This document shows, piece by piece, positions 1-10,616 of a stretch of 64,000 nt of DNA (position 1 is the stretch's first letter; every line of letters begins with the position of its first letter). The stretch spans positions 7,976,604 to 8,040,603 of the forward strand of contig NC_065404.1 of NCBI RefSeq assembly GCF_024362695.1. The letters run 5' to 3'. The stretch comes from Pectinophora gossypiella. Taxonomy: Eukaryota > Arthropoda > Insecta > Lepidoptera > Gelechiidae. Under the pieces are notes generated by a model that was given only the letters and a program-made list of their open reading frames with translations, searched no databases and was not told where the DNA came from. Position numbers and translations under genes: made by a program.

Positions 1-190
1 GCCACAGATAGTATTAACTACGTGACAAATGGGGGGCTCGCACCCGATACAAAACAAACAAGATTCCTGTGGGTGCCCAGTAATGTTACTTAGAGAAGCG
101 ATCCATTTGCAAAGGGAAAAACCGGCCTAATACAGGTTAGATCCAAAGTCTTCGAAACGCATTTCTCGAGGATGTGGGTTTGATGTAGCT
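1..190 (-). repeat. Fragment of a tRNA-headed SINE
   Basis: The stretch from about 50 to 175 matches the segment at about 60840-60950: both have the run 'aatacaggttag' and then 'cgaaacgcatttctc' before 'atgtgggttt'. The copy near 60.9 kb continues into a tRNA-like head, so this one is a headless end of the same family. No host function is suggested. Confidence 0.6.
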
Positions 191-273
191 GCTGCTTGTG
201 TTATTGAAGACTTCTGTGTAATGTGACTCTTTATGTGTGTATGTAAGAAATATAGTAAAACGAGGTAACATAC

Positions 274-359
274 TGTATTTCCTCTGTATCATCGTAAAGC
301 GGAGTGAACTCCGAATCTGACTGGTCGCTGTCATCCGGCCGACCTTTGGTGGCGGCCAT
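274..359 (-). CDS. First coding exon of an unidentified gene (partial)
   Basis: Reading right to left, an acceptor (TTTCAG, exon start at 370) is followed by an ATG at 359 and 28 codons plus two bases, ending at a GTATGT donor (273). The peptide starts MAATKGRPDD and is acidic and polar (DSDQSDSEF, then LYDDTEE), like the cytosolic N-terminus of a larger protein. If the donor were ignored the frame would stop 13 codons later, so splicing is likely. Further exons lie off the left edge. I do not recognise the family. A possible 5' UTR exon is at 1127-1250. Confidence 0.5.
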
Positions 360-489
360 TCCCTGCAGCACTGAAATTAATATTTATTTATTTATCTTTA
401 ATTACTTTTAGTAGACGTCTACCGAAAATAAATATTGAGATATGGCACGATGGTATTGGTTATAGGTACAATGACATCGTATACAAAAA

Positions 490-650
490 CCCACACCCTA
501 GCGCGCTCGTCCCGCTTTCCTATTGCATCGACATAGCATCACGCTTGTATCCCCGAAGGGGTAGGCAGAGGTGTATAGTATATTATACACCCACTCCTCG
601 CCAGCTATGTTTAAGTCCCGTGCTACGCATCAACATGAGGACAAAACATT
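490..650 (-). repeat. Dispersed moth repeat, copy 1
   Basis: It contains 'tatccccgaaggggtaggca' followed by 'cactcctcgccagctatgtt'. Related copies occur near 22356-22455, 33505-33600, 44650-44790 and 58075-58260 in both orientations, so this is an interspersed non-coding repeat. The ends are approximate. Confidence 0.7.
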
Positions 651-892
651 TATGGTCATTTTATCCGTTCTAGTTACCTAGGTCTCAGTGGAAAACTCAC
701 TGAAATAAATTGTGGAAACCTCGAGATTACTGGCAATTATTATAAAATATACCTACACAAAATATTAAATAATATATTAATATGTTGATTATTTTGTTGT
801 ATATATGTGTCGTAGATTTTACCTAAATAAACTTTTTTATTATTATTAATAATAAATTATAATATTGTATGTATTCTTAGGTTAAGGTATAT

Positions 893-969
893 CCTCGTAA
901 GGCCCGGATTTCCAGACACAATAGTTAAACAATGGGATTTGGATTTTAAAAGGACTTTGGGCCTTACGA
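893..969. repeat. Small inverted repeat
   Basis: TCGTAAGGCCC at 895-905 is the exact reverse complement of GGGCCTTACGA at 959-969. Inside it a second imperfect pair (ACACAATA / TATTGTGT) is staggered with the first. A related non-folded fragment ('aaggcccaaagaccttttaaaa') occurs near 57400, which suggests a decayed miniature element. Confidence 0.4.
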
Positions 970-1126
970 CCATATTGTGTGGGCCTTAGTTGCCTGGATT
1001 AAATAAATAAATAAAATGTTTTAATTAGGACATCTTCATTGTAAAGCTGCATATTAATGTGCATAAAATATAATTTGTTATTTAGTAATTACATATTAGT
1101 CACAAAAATCGCAATTAAAAACTTAC

Positions 1127-1250
1127 CGGAACTTTATCCCGACTTTTCCGAAAAACTTCCGTCACAATCACAAGTGTTGCACTCTTCGCCACTTCACAAA
1201 TAGTATTAATATGTGATTAAAATCGAAATAATGTGACTCGCTCGTTTTAT
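1127..1250 (-). other. Possible 5' UTR exon of the gene starting at 359
   Basis: On the minus strand the sequence reaches a good donor (CCG|GTAAGT, exon end at 1127) in a locally more CG-rich block. It contains no convincing ATG reading frame. It lies about 750 bp upstream of the acceptor at 371, so it is a reasonable leader exon. The upstream limit is a guess, because no TATA box or initiator was clear. Confidence 0.35.
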
Positions 1251-1554
1251 CAGTCGGACACTCCAAACAATGCTAGGACACCAACAACATGCTCGTTGAT
1301 TGAATAAAATTAATGTTCAATACCTTACCTTCCAGCCGCCACTCGTTATCATGCCTTGATTAAGTACATATTTTATCAATAATCAAGTGGTTATTACTTG
1401 CAGTGATTCCCTATCACTTCCCAGGAAATGGGTAATTATGATCTATTATCTTAAAAAATGATCTCCGTAAATTAGATTATAGGGATTATAGGTGTATATC
1501 AAACTCCAGTACTAAATAGGTACCAGTATACAATTAGGAAATCTTTAGCCAATG

Positions 1555-1790
1555 TACGGGGTGTAAGTGACATGGTACCATTGATGAGGGGGACGAAACA
1601 GACCATGATTCTGAGTTAATATCAAGGGGAATTTTCCGCCGCAAAATTCATGATATTTTTTTGTTTTTTAATTAAGTATTTACAATCCTATACTTTTGGA
1701 ATAGAAAATTACACTTGATATTAACTCAGAATAATGAACTGAATCATACATACACGTCAGTATTTGTTACGATGTCAGTTACACCCCGTA
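1555..1790. mobile_element. Foldback element A1 (left member of a pair)
   Basis: The left end, GGGGTGTAAGTGACAT and onward, is complementary over most of about 100 bp to the right end (ATGTCAGTTACACCCC). The arms include 'ccatgattctgagttaatat' facing 'atattaactcagaat'. The short centre is AT-rich. It has no coding capacity. Its partner A2 follows within about 20 bp. Confidence 0.75.
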
Positions 1791-1806
1791 CAAGTACATA
1801 CAAGTA

Positions 1807-2066
1807 CAAGGGTGTTATTGACACCGTAACAAATACTGAGGGGGATGATTCAGACCATGATTCTGAGTTGATATCAATTTGATTTTTCCATCGCAAAAGT
1901 ATTAGAAAATTTTTGTGTTTTTAAATTATTTTCAGTTCCATACTTTTGCGACGGAAAATTCTACTCGGTATCTCTCTACTCAGAATAAAACAGGTAAAAT
2001 TCTACTCAGAATTCTGGTCTGAATCATTCCTCAAGTTTTCGTTACCATGCTACTAATACCCTGTAT
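1807..2066. mobile_element. Foldback element A2 (right member of a pair)
   Basis: This is the same family as A1: it starts GGGTGTTATTGACACCGTAAC and ends GTTACCATGCTACTAATACCC, with the shared internal arm motif CAGACCATGATTCTGAGTTGATATC. The right arm carries a small internal duplication around 1960-2015 ('aattctactc' twice). The junction to A1 is the short run CGTACAAGTACATACAAGTAC. Confidence 0.75.
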
Positions 2067-2588
2067 ACTGCCTGACATTATTTCCACGCAAATGCGCTTC
2101 GTACCTTCTATGTAGTACCAAGTGTTTGAAGCGAAAAAGAGAGCAACTTTCTTAAAATATTATTTAAACATTCAAAATATCAAATGTAATAGTATAACTT
2201 TCAAGGACTAAAACGACTTTTTGTAGAAAGCAAAAAGAATGATGCCGCAATTCGCAGAATCAGATAAGTTAATGACGTGTGAAACGAAAATTATATCTTG
2301 ATTAAATAGGTATTTCTTATAGATAATTAATTATAGAAAGAGTCAGACATTTTCTCACAATTCGTCGTTTATTGATCAGTATAAAATAAATTAATATTAT
2401 GCATAAATATAAATATGACTAAAATTACTGAAACTGCATTCATTATCAATGAAATAGAAGGACACATTACAATCAAACATAGACTGATATTACTAACATA
2501 CACACCCTAAGCACTTTTAAGTAAATTCCATTTCAACACAGCAAGTACACTAATAAAATCACATAATTATCAATATTGTTGGCGCAAT
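2067..2588. other. Spacer and probable 3' UTR of the MPND-like gene
   Basis: AT-rich sequence between the foldback pair and the stop codon at 2589. I see no coding exon. The right half is likely the 3' UTR of the minus-strand gene. Confidence 0.4.
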
Positions 2589-5500
2589 TTAGTTTTCCCT
2601 ATCATCTGTTTCCATTTTGTTAGTGCTATAGTCTGGCTCCTTCGCAAAGTCCATAGGTTCATCTTGTTTAGAGGAATAGTTGCCCATGGCTACCTGCGCT
2701 ATGGTATCCACAAAACTCGAGCTGCTCGAGAACGAATGACTAGAAGGTGGTACAGAAGTAGCAAGCTCATCAGATTTAGACAACTTCAAAGGCTGACTAT
2801 AGTCAGACACATAATCAGGCATCGTGGTCTTTTTAGTTAACTCCATCATCTGGTTCAAAAATGAGTCTCCACCCATTCGTGACATGCTAAAATCTGAGGC
2901 TTTGCTATAATCGGATGATTTAGTATAGTCGGAAGCTTTAGTATAGTCGGAAACCTTGGCGTAATCTGTCGATTTAACATAATCTGTTGGCTTAACGTAA
3001 TCTGTCGGTTTACCATAATCTGTTGGTTTACCATAATCTGTTGGTTTACCATAATCTGTTGGTTTACCATAATCTGTTGGTTTACCATAATCTGTAGGTT
3101 TACCATAATCTGTAGGCTTTCCATAATCTACAGGTTTTCCATAATCCACTGACTTCCCATAATCTGCAGGTTTTCCATAATCCACTGACTTCCCATAATC
3201 TGCAGGTTTTCCATAATCTGTAGGTTTTCCATAATCTGCAGGTTTTCCATAATCTGTAGGTTTTCCATAATCTGTAGGTTTTCCATAATCTGAAGATTTT
3301 CCGTAATCGGGTGGTTTACTGTAGTCTGAAGCTTTTGAATAATCGGAACCTTTCGTAAAATCTGTCGGTTTTCCATAATCCGTAGATTTACTATAATCGG
3401 AGGATTTGCTATAATCTTTACCGTAATCAGCTCCTTTACCGTATTCTGCATGTTTGCTATAATCTGACGATCTACTGTAGTCAGATGGTTTATAATCTGA
3501 TGGTTTACTGTAATCAGAGGGTTGAGTATCACTGGCGTCGGATTTTGAGGCCTCAGTTTTAGAGCTAGAACTAGTTTCTGTGTGCTTCACCGAATCTATT
3601 GACGTGCTATCCAACTTACTCTTCTGAACACTACCGAAATCTGGCGGCAAGTAGTCTTTGCTACCCTTCAACAGATCGTGAGGAGATTTCATCAGAGGAT
3701 TATGATCAAGTCCGGCTTTAGAAGAAATCGGACTGCTACTAGATAACGGCTTTAACAACGATTCCTGCATTTTCATTAAAGAAGGCGACAAAAACATATT
3801 GTTAGCAGCCAAAGTTGATTTGGACATAGGATCCGGTATACCTAAAATACCGGCACTCGAATACTTACTGGCTGAGAATAAAGCGTTCGCTATATCGGCG
3901 GAACTCATCATCAAATTGGATGCGATACTGGCAGGTATAGGTGTAGAAGTGGTACTTGTAGAAGTACTAGTAGAAGTCTTCTCATAATTACCAATATTAC
4001 TGGTTAAATTCTGCAACGAGGCGGCATAAGACGGGGGATCGGGTAGCTTACTACCCGTTAAACTTGCTGCTAAACTAGAAGACACGCCAGGAGTCAGCCC
4101 CGACAACATGTTTGCTGCTGCAAGACTCTCCAAGCTGCTAGCACCCAATGACAAGCCCGGAATATTACCAGTACCTAAGCCCAGCGCCATACTTGTTAGC
4201 ATATCTAACCCAGTGGGGTATGCCGACGACAGAGAAGAGGCACTAGATTTCGATGATTTTGAAGAAATCGGTAGAACAGGTATGTTCAGGGATGGCGTCT
4301 CGAACTTATGGGGTGAAGCTGAACCAATGCCTGACGAAACATTTATCGGTGGAACTCCGGCGGGTCTGCTCACCATCTGTTGCAGAGTACTAACCGAAGG
4401 GAAGTTAGGTATTGACGTGGTTTGACTGGGTTTTGATACTGGTATTGGTTGAGGAACAGCTAACAAAGCATCTAAATCCATTTTGTCATCATGCTCGGAC
4501 GAACATCCCATCTCGTCGCGTATAAAATGCCACAATAATCCGTCACTTTGCTCGCGAGGAAACTTCGGCGTTAGAGTACACTTTAACTTATCTAGATAAG
4601 TAATATCAGGTTTAAAACTTTCTTTGAAATTGACGAAAGTGTCGTCAGCGAAATGAAAGTAATACTTTATGCTTTTCTTGATCTGTTCCATGGCATGTGT
4701 GGATAAATGGCTGTCATTAATCATGTTGTATTGTAGAAGAAGTGGTCGAGGATATTCTGTGGGTCTCTGCTCGGGTGGCGGCATCACCCAGAAGAATGTT
4801 AGGGATGACTCCAAAACTGGACTCTCTGGATTGTATGGTGCTAAAAATACAAAAGCCATATAAGTTAAAGGAAAAACACTTGTCAATAAAACATTAGCCA
4901 TAATTCATTTATTCAACTTACAGCAAATAACTCCAATGCAAGGAATGTAAGATATCTCAGAAGGGCCTCTCAATTTTATTTGATACTCCAACTGATTATC
5001 ACAATCTCTAAGACTTGGCATTGCAGGGTTTGTGGGATGGGAATGATACCATCCAAGTAGTGTGAGACCTAGTTTTTCAATTTCCATTTGTATTTCAAGC
5101 TCCACTAACACTCTAGGCCTTGAGTCATTTTTGCTTATTAAGCATGGGAACGTGTGAGTTATCAACAAATCTGCAAAATTAAAAACCAATCAGAGCATGA
5201 AGTTTTTTTTTATAATTATGACACAAATAATCAACTACATGGACATAATTATGGAATGATATCTGGTGAAAATAGAGCCTATTAACAATTATCAAAGCAT
5301 GGCTCTTAATTTTTATCAATTTATAATACTTTAATTTATTCAGCTTGAAAAATGTCACTTACTATGACTATTCAAGTCCCAAGTGCCAGCAAGGTATCCA
5401 TATACCTCTTCTTTCTTTAAGTGACAGTGGATGTCTAGCACCAGGCAAGCATTGGAACTGACTGATACCAGAAATGGTTGTACTTTACCAACTGAAGCAA

Positions 5501-7224
5501 ATGAAACTGCTTCAATTAACATGTTAGCATCACTGCAAATAAAAGAGTTGATATTTAAAAATAAAACTATCAGTGAAGTTATATAGGTCTTCAGAAATAA
5601 GTATGTCTAAAAGTATTATTAGTATGGTGAATTACTATGTAAGAAATAACTTACTGTTGCATCATTCTATTTGGGACAGTATTGTGCTTCATCACCACAC
5701 GTTGTGGTGGTGGTTCAGGGGGACTTTCTACCTCCATCTCTGTTTCCTCTGAAAACATGAAAAATACAAAATTACAATAAAAAAATAATTATAATTTATT
5801 GTAGTGATTCGTAATTTGAAATATTTTAACTTGTTTATTTAATAAAACTAAATATACCATACCATCACTATGCATATTCTCTCTTTGCAGTTGCTTCTTC
5901 CTGAGGTAAGTAGCCTTTATTGTATCCAGTTTTTTCCCTCTGTACTTCACTGAGGCCCACCCACACCCTGATCTCTTATCAGGGTTAATGATACGCTTAC
6001 AGTGGATTGCCCAGGCGGAAGGTGAACAAAATATTGTCTCAGTTTCATGGGATTTTATTTTTCCATCTGGCTGTAAATCTCCAACAAACTTTTGACCCTA
6101 GAAGAAAGACATCATTTAGTTCTACATAGTATTTCCTTTAGGTTTCATGTATAAAATAAGGACAAAAGGAAATGCTGCATAATACTGCTTTCTTTTCTTT
6201 CTGCTTATTTATAATCTTACTTTTGCTGTCCCTCCAGGGTACATAATCATCTCACTTCTGTGTCCTGAACCAACCTGTCCTTTTACAGTTTATTACAGGT
6301 ATGTAACTTAAATCTCAAATAACAAGAGTAAATAAAAAAGCAACTTTAGGTACAAAAAACTTAAAACTATGTATTATGCTAACTAATTTACTTAACTTCA
6401 ATGGATGGGTAACTCAGGGAACCATTTACCAATTACTTGCAAATACCTATATCTAAACTAATACAAATTAGAGACAACTTAGGTGTAACTATATACTTAT
6501 TTATATAAAATTTATAGAAATCTATCAGAAAATATAAAAATTAACAATGTAAAAATGCAAGTTGTCTTCTAAAAAGTGAGTCTATGTATCTGTATATGTC
6601 CTCTGTATATTTGTAGTAATAATAAATTAATAATAACTTACCAAGTACTCAATAGTCATAGCAGCTATTCCTGGCTCCAACATTTTGTCTTCTAACAACA
6701 TCTGCAAGGTAACTCCTCTGCCAGGTGTAGACTTATTCCCAGCATGTGTTTCTAGCTCCTGTAATATTTCAATGTTAACATTAAGTATGTTTTTATTTTA
6801 TCACTTTTTTCACACAAAACTCAAAAGATATATTTACAATATATGTAGATATAAAGAAGTAGTGTTTTAACAGTGTTTTGAAATCTGGCAGACAAGTGGT
6901 AGTAGTCTGTCATATTTTTTTTAGTCTCTTAGATCAAGAATGCTCTGCTTTGTACCGTCTGTGCCAATCAAAATAAAAAAAATACAAGCTTAATAAATGA
7001 AAACTTCTACTAACTTCATCCGTAAACTCTTCTCCGCTTCCAATGTCCTCCTTTTCTCCTTCCGAAGGTTCTTTATGAGGTTCATTCTGTTTCTCCGGCT
7101 TACTTTCTTCACTGGCATTTTCTACTGTTGCTTCAGTACCACTATTGTTGGCGTGTACATTCGTACCGGACATTAAAGCCGCAGCCAAGTGTGATGTTTG
7201 TAAATCCATAGTAACGTTATCCAA
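2589..7224 (-). CDS. MPND: MPN domain-containing protein (MPND / CG4751-like), RAMA plus JAMM domains
   Basis: Seven coding exons join in phase: 7224-7015, 6758-6642, 6097-5863, 5748-5655, 5532-5363, 5170-4922 and 4840-2589 (1,108 residues). Residues 1-70 are acidic and polar. About 72-190 form a RAMA-type domain, with 'KSTPGRGVTLQMLLEDKML' at its start and 'CSPSAWAIHCKRIINPDKRS' later. About 220-400 form an MPN domain. Its JAMM zinc-metalloprotease set looks complete: E261 in EVYGYLAG, then H318-S-H320-P, S328 and D331. The FWVMPPPEQRP motif after the MPN core is typical of MPND. In vertebrates MPND is described as a putative protease that senses methyladenine in DNA; that activity here is inference. 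The C-terminal half is serine-rich, then carries about 36 six-residue repeats. The family call is firm; the catalytic role is less so. Confidence 0.92.
2890..3530 (-). repeat. 18-bp coding minisatellite in the MPND-like gene
   Basis: About 36 tandem units of 18 bp encode six-residue repeats of the form G-K-P-T-D-Y. Central units (about 3000-3290) are nearly identical. Units at both edges diverge to S-K-S-S-D-Y or T-K-A-S-D-Y. Several units differ only at T/A/V in position 4. Because 18 is a multiple of 3, all three antisense-shifted frames also stay open, which produces spurious ORFs here. Confidence 0.9.
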
Positions 7225-7885
7225 TTTCCCGTGTCATTTAATACAATACGGTATTTTTCGGTATTATTATAGAAAAGAATAACGAGAACATAAAAATACA
7301 CAAATTCACAAAACATTCACTTTTGACGGCTGACGGACGCAAAGCAACCGCAACCGCAACGTTCCTTTTTAGTTTCTTAATTCTCATATTCTTTTTGGCT
7401 TGTACTGGACTTGGAATTTTAGAGAAAATAATTCTCACTTATGATAAGTTCAAAGTTGTGCATGCGATAAAAGATGCAAATGCGACCATTTTCATTTTCG
7501 CACTATGCAGACGAAGCACGTAGCTTGGCTGAGGAAGGAGATTCTTAAAAAAACGTTCTCACGACTATGTATGCAGCAAGCAAGCAAAGTATAAACACAT
7601 ATGTACGGCGTACGCTAATCGTTACTAGAATTACTTGCTCTGACAGGTGAGTTGACAGCAGACTGCAGTGACATTGACAACCAATAACAGTATTGCCAAT
7701 TTATAGAAAATTACCCAAAGCACGGGGAATCTCATTATGGTGATTGTACATCCCAGTCGTTGACCTTAATCGCGAGTCATATTATATTATGGACTGTTTT
7801 TCATTAATAATAATATATTTATATCATGTTTTTTAATTATTGTATAAAATTTCCAGTTTAAAACATTTTAAATTCCATGGACTTA
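7225..7885. promoter_or_regulatory. Upstream region of the MPND-like gene
   Basis: Non-coding sequence upstream of the ATG at 7224, with a locally GC-rich block near 7320-7370 that includes several 'caaccg' runs. It is likely promoter and leader. It faces the divergent GTPase gene at 8581. I saw no clear TATA box. Confidence 0.35.
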
Positions 7886-8215
7886 TTAATTATAGCACAG
7901 CTTCTGTGAGCTACCGGTTAGAGTTAGAGCAATAGGCTCACGATCTGGAGATCCGGGTTCGATTCCCAACAAAGACATTGTCGTTATCATTTTGTGAGAC
8001 TTAAAAGATATGGAGAGAAAAGGACATTGATGGCGAGATGATCTTGTCCGAATAAGCAGTTGATCTCGATTACTAGCCATAAAAAACCTGCACCAACCCG
8101 CGATGGAGTAGCGTGATGTATGCTCCATATCCATAACCCGTTCGGTTGAATAAGCGGATACTTGTGCCCAGTAGTGGGGTCTATGTATTGTCAGTTCATG
8201 CATTAAACACACACG
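7886..8215 (+). repeat. tRNA-derived SINE, full-length type
   Basis: The tRNA-like head has a degenerate A box near 7910-7930 and the B box 'gggttcgattcc' at about 7954. The body has 'cattttgtgagact', 'ctgcaccaacccgcgatgga' and 'gcccagtagtggggtctatg'. The copy at 40361-40700 shares all these segments in order. It lies between the divergent MPND-like and GTPase genes. Confidence 0.85.
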
Positions 8216-8580
8216 ACATGATGTTTTTAAATTTTAGTGTAGTGTGAGTTTTGTATTGAGGGAGTTTTGGCTGATGCCAATAATCGAGTATGAAGTCTGG
8301 TTCCAGAGGTTTCCATGTTCATTTTTGTTCCCCGCCTCTAATGGGGATTTTAATAATTTGGTATTGGCAACCCTGTGGTAAAAAAAAATCGAATCGGAAG
8401 TGGAATAATAATTAATGTTTCTTTCAAGAATTTCTGATATAAACAGGTTTATAATTCAATTTATGCAATTATGTGAACCAAATGCGAACGACATTAATAG
8501 ATATCATTGAAACATTTACGTAATCAAGTGACAAATAAAACTAAATCGCTATAAACAGATATAAAGGCGTTACCGACATA
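8216..8580. promoter_or_regulatory. Upstream region of the Rab-like gene
   Basis: AT-rich non-coding sequence directly before the ATG at 8581. It should hold the promoter and 5' UTR. No core-promoter motif stands out. Confidence 0.3.
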
Positions 8581-9457
8581 ATGGCTATTGTTAAAACGCC
8601 AGTCCTCAAAGTTATTTTGTGTGGTGAATATGGAGTTGGGAAAAGTTCAATATTTCGTCGTTATATAAATAATACATTCGTACCAAATTCGGATAGAAGG
8701 TCTACATTGGGGTTGGATCACTTCGAAAAGTTGTACCAAGTTGGAGACAAAGATGTCAAGGTTGGTTTACGAATTTTAAAATAATTCTGTAAAATGTTTT
8801 AAGAATAGTGTTTGTATTTCATTTCGTATTGTTTTTACAGTTACAACTATGGGACACTGGGGGCATGGAGAGAATCGCCTCTGTTACGTCAAGCTATTAC
8901 AAATTCGCTGAGGCAGCAATTTTAGTGTTTTCCTTAGATAATGCGTCATCGTTTCATGTCTTAAGCCAGCACTTGTTAGACATCGTAACTTATGCTGAGA
9001 ATGCGAAAATATTTCTATGTGGAAACAAGTCTGACCTGGAGGGCTCTTCACCACAAGTTACTGATGCGGACATTGAAATGTTCTGGTAAGTATTTAATAA
9101 CTAATAATACTAATTATGTTTGTGGTAGGAAGAAAAAAAAATATAAAAAAATAAAAATAAATATAATCTGCATATCTTTGATTGATACGGATACATCTCA
9201 TATATCAAAATATATTTTTCAAGTGTATCTGTTATTTAGTATAAATTTTTCATTACAGTGAGCAGTGTCACAATCTCATAAGCAGTACATACAAAACATC
9301 ATGTAAATCAGGCAATGGAATTGAAGAGATGTTTACTGATATTGCCATCCAGCTGGTTGAGTCAAATCGGTCTCGTATTGAGCTTCAGACACTGGACCAT
9401 AATAGCTTCAAAATAACTAACCCTGAGCCCCCAGAAGATCCGTCTTGTAGCTGTTAA
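8581..9457 (+). CDS. Atypical Rab-like small GTPase
   Basis: Three exons, 8581-8760, 8841-9085 and 9259-9457, join to 207 residues. Visible GTPase motifs are G1 GEYGVGKS (15-22), switch I STLGLDHF (T42), G3 WDTGGME (64-70), G4 NKSD (122-125) and a G5-like TSCKSGNG near the C-terminus. The protein ends in C-S-C, a typical Rab double-geranylgeranylation signal, so it should act on membranes. The switch II motif is unusual: the canonical DTAGQE reads DTGGME, replacing both the alanine and the catalytic glutamine. This predicts low intrinsic GTP hydrolysis. I cannot assign it to a numbered Rab. It is transcribed divergently from the MPND-like gene and convergently with NFS1. Confidence 0.9.
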
Positions 9458-10616
9458 TCATACTTTATATTTTTTGACTTTCTCTTAAGCTATCCATGTT
9501 CAAATATCAATTAGAATTGTTAGCTTATTGTGTGTGTTGTAATGCTTTATACAAGCCGTATAAAGAAACAAAGCCAAATTATGTATATGTACATGGATAT
9601 ATATTATTTAAAATGAAGAGGTCCTTAAAACCATATCATGAGCATTATCATGTCATTATTACTTCACACAGAACCAGCACAAACAAATATTTTCCTTGTA
9701 TCCAAACAAATAATGTTCCAATTCAAATGAAACATGAGCAAGTATAAAGCAATCAAACATGTTTATACAATCTAATCCAGCTAGCATTACTTTTGTAATC
9801 TTAACCAGTATTATTTTGTTTTTATAACTAATTACTAGCACTTACAAAATAATTTCCCTCACTGTAGTATAGTTAGTTGCCTGAATGAATGGGCAGTGAA
9901 AGTGAAACTTTAGCTTTAAACTATGGCCAGAATAATTTAATTTTGTAGTATGAACATAATGTTAATCTCATTATTAATATTTAATTTTGAGTATTGTGAC
10001 AATTGACATTGTATTTTCTGTTGTTTTGGTGCTATGTGTGTTTTATTACTTTTTGTTTATATACTATTTTTTCTCATCTGTAAAGATAGGAAATATTTGT
10101 AGCAGTTTGTGAATTGAAAGAATTTTATAAACACATTAAAATAAGCAGCCTTTGACATAATATAATAAATCAAAATCTAATTACAGTGTTGTCAATATTT
10201 TATTTATAATATACCAATATTCACAAACAAAACTATCAAAAGTTTGAGTGGGTAAACAAATGACATATAACCACATATTAACTTAAAATTTCTATGTTTA
10301 TTTGGAATAAAATAGCTGAATTGTTTTGTTCGTAAAATGATTAATGAATCGTTTTATAGCAAAAATATGTAACTATTACTAATAGCATATTTCAACAATG
10401 AAAAATTGCATTATGTACTTTTTAATTAATAAAATTTATATAGCAGATCTCAATAACACTAATATTTCTAAAACCTAGGATTGGAATTATTATCCTTTTA
10501 TACAAAGTTCCCACTTACTACTGTAGACTTTGTCATTAGTAGGATTGGGGAATAAATATCTCAATTGCACAAATGGGCAAAGCAAGTCACTATTTACAGA
10601 GACATAATGTATGAAG
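9458..10616. other. Tail-to-tail 3' UTR region
   Basis: AT-rich sequence between the stop of the GTPase gene (+) and the stop of NFS1 (-). It carries several A/T-rich runs suitable for polyadenylation on both strands. I see no exon or repeat with confidence. Confidence 0.4.

Noticed and set aside
2890..3530. A CRISPR-like array
   Set aside because: The units are contiguous 18-bp coding repeats without spacers, inside a eukaryotic exon.
2855..3532. Two extra minus-strand reading frames across the MPND repeat region
   Set aside because: They are frame-shifted readings of an 18-bp tandem repeat, which keeps all frames open. Only the frame continuous with the MPN domain is coding.
7886..8212. 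A 108-codon minus-strand frame
   Set aside because: It lies wholly within a SINE.
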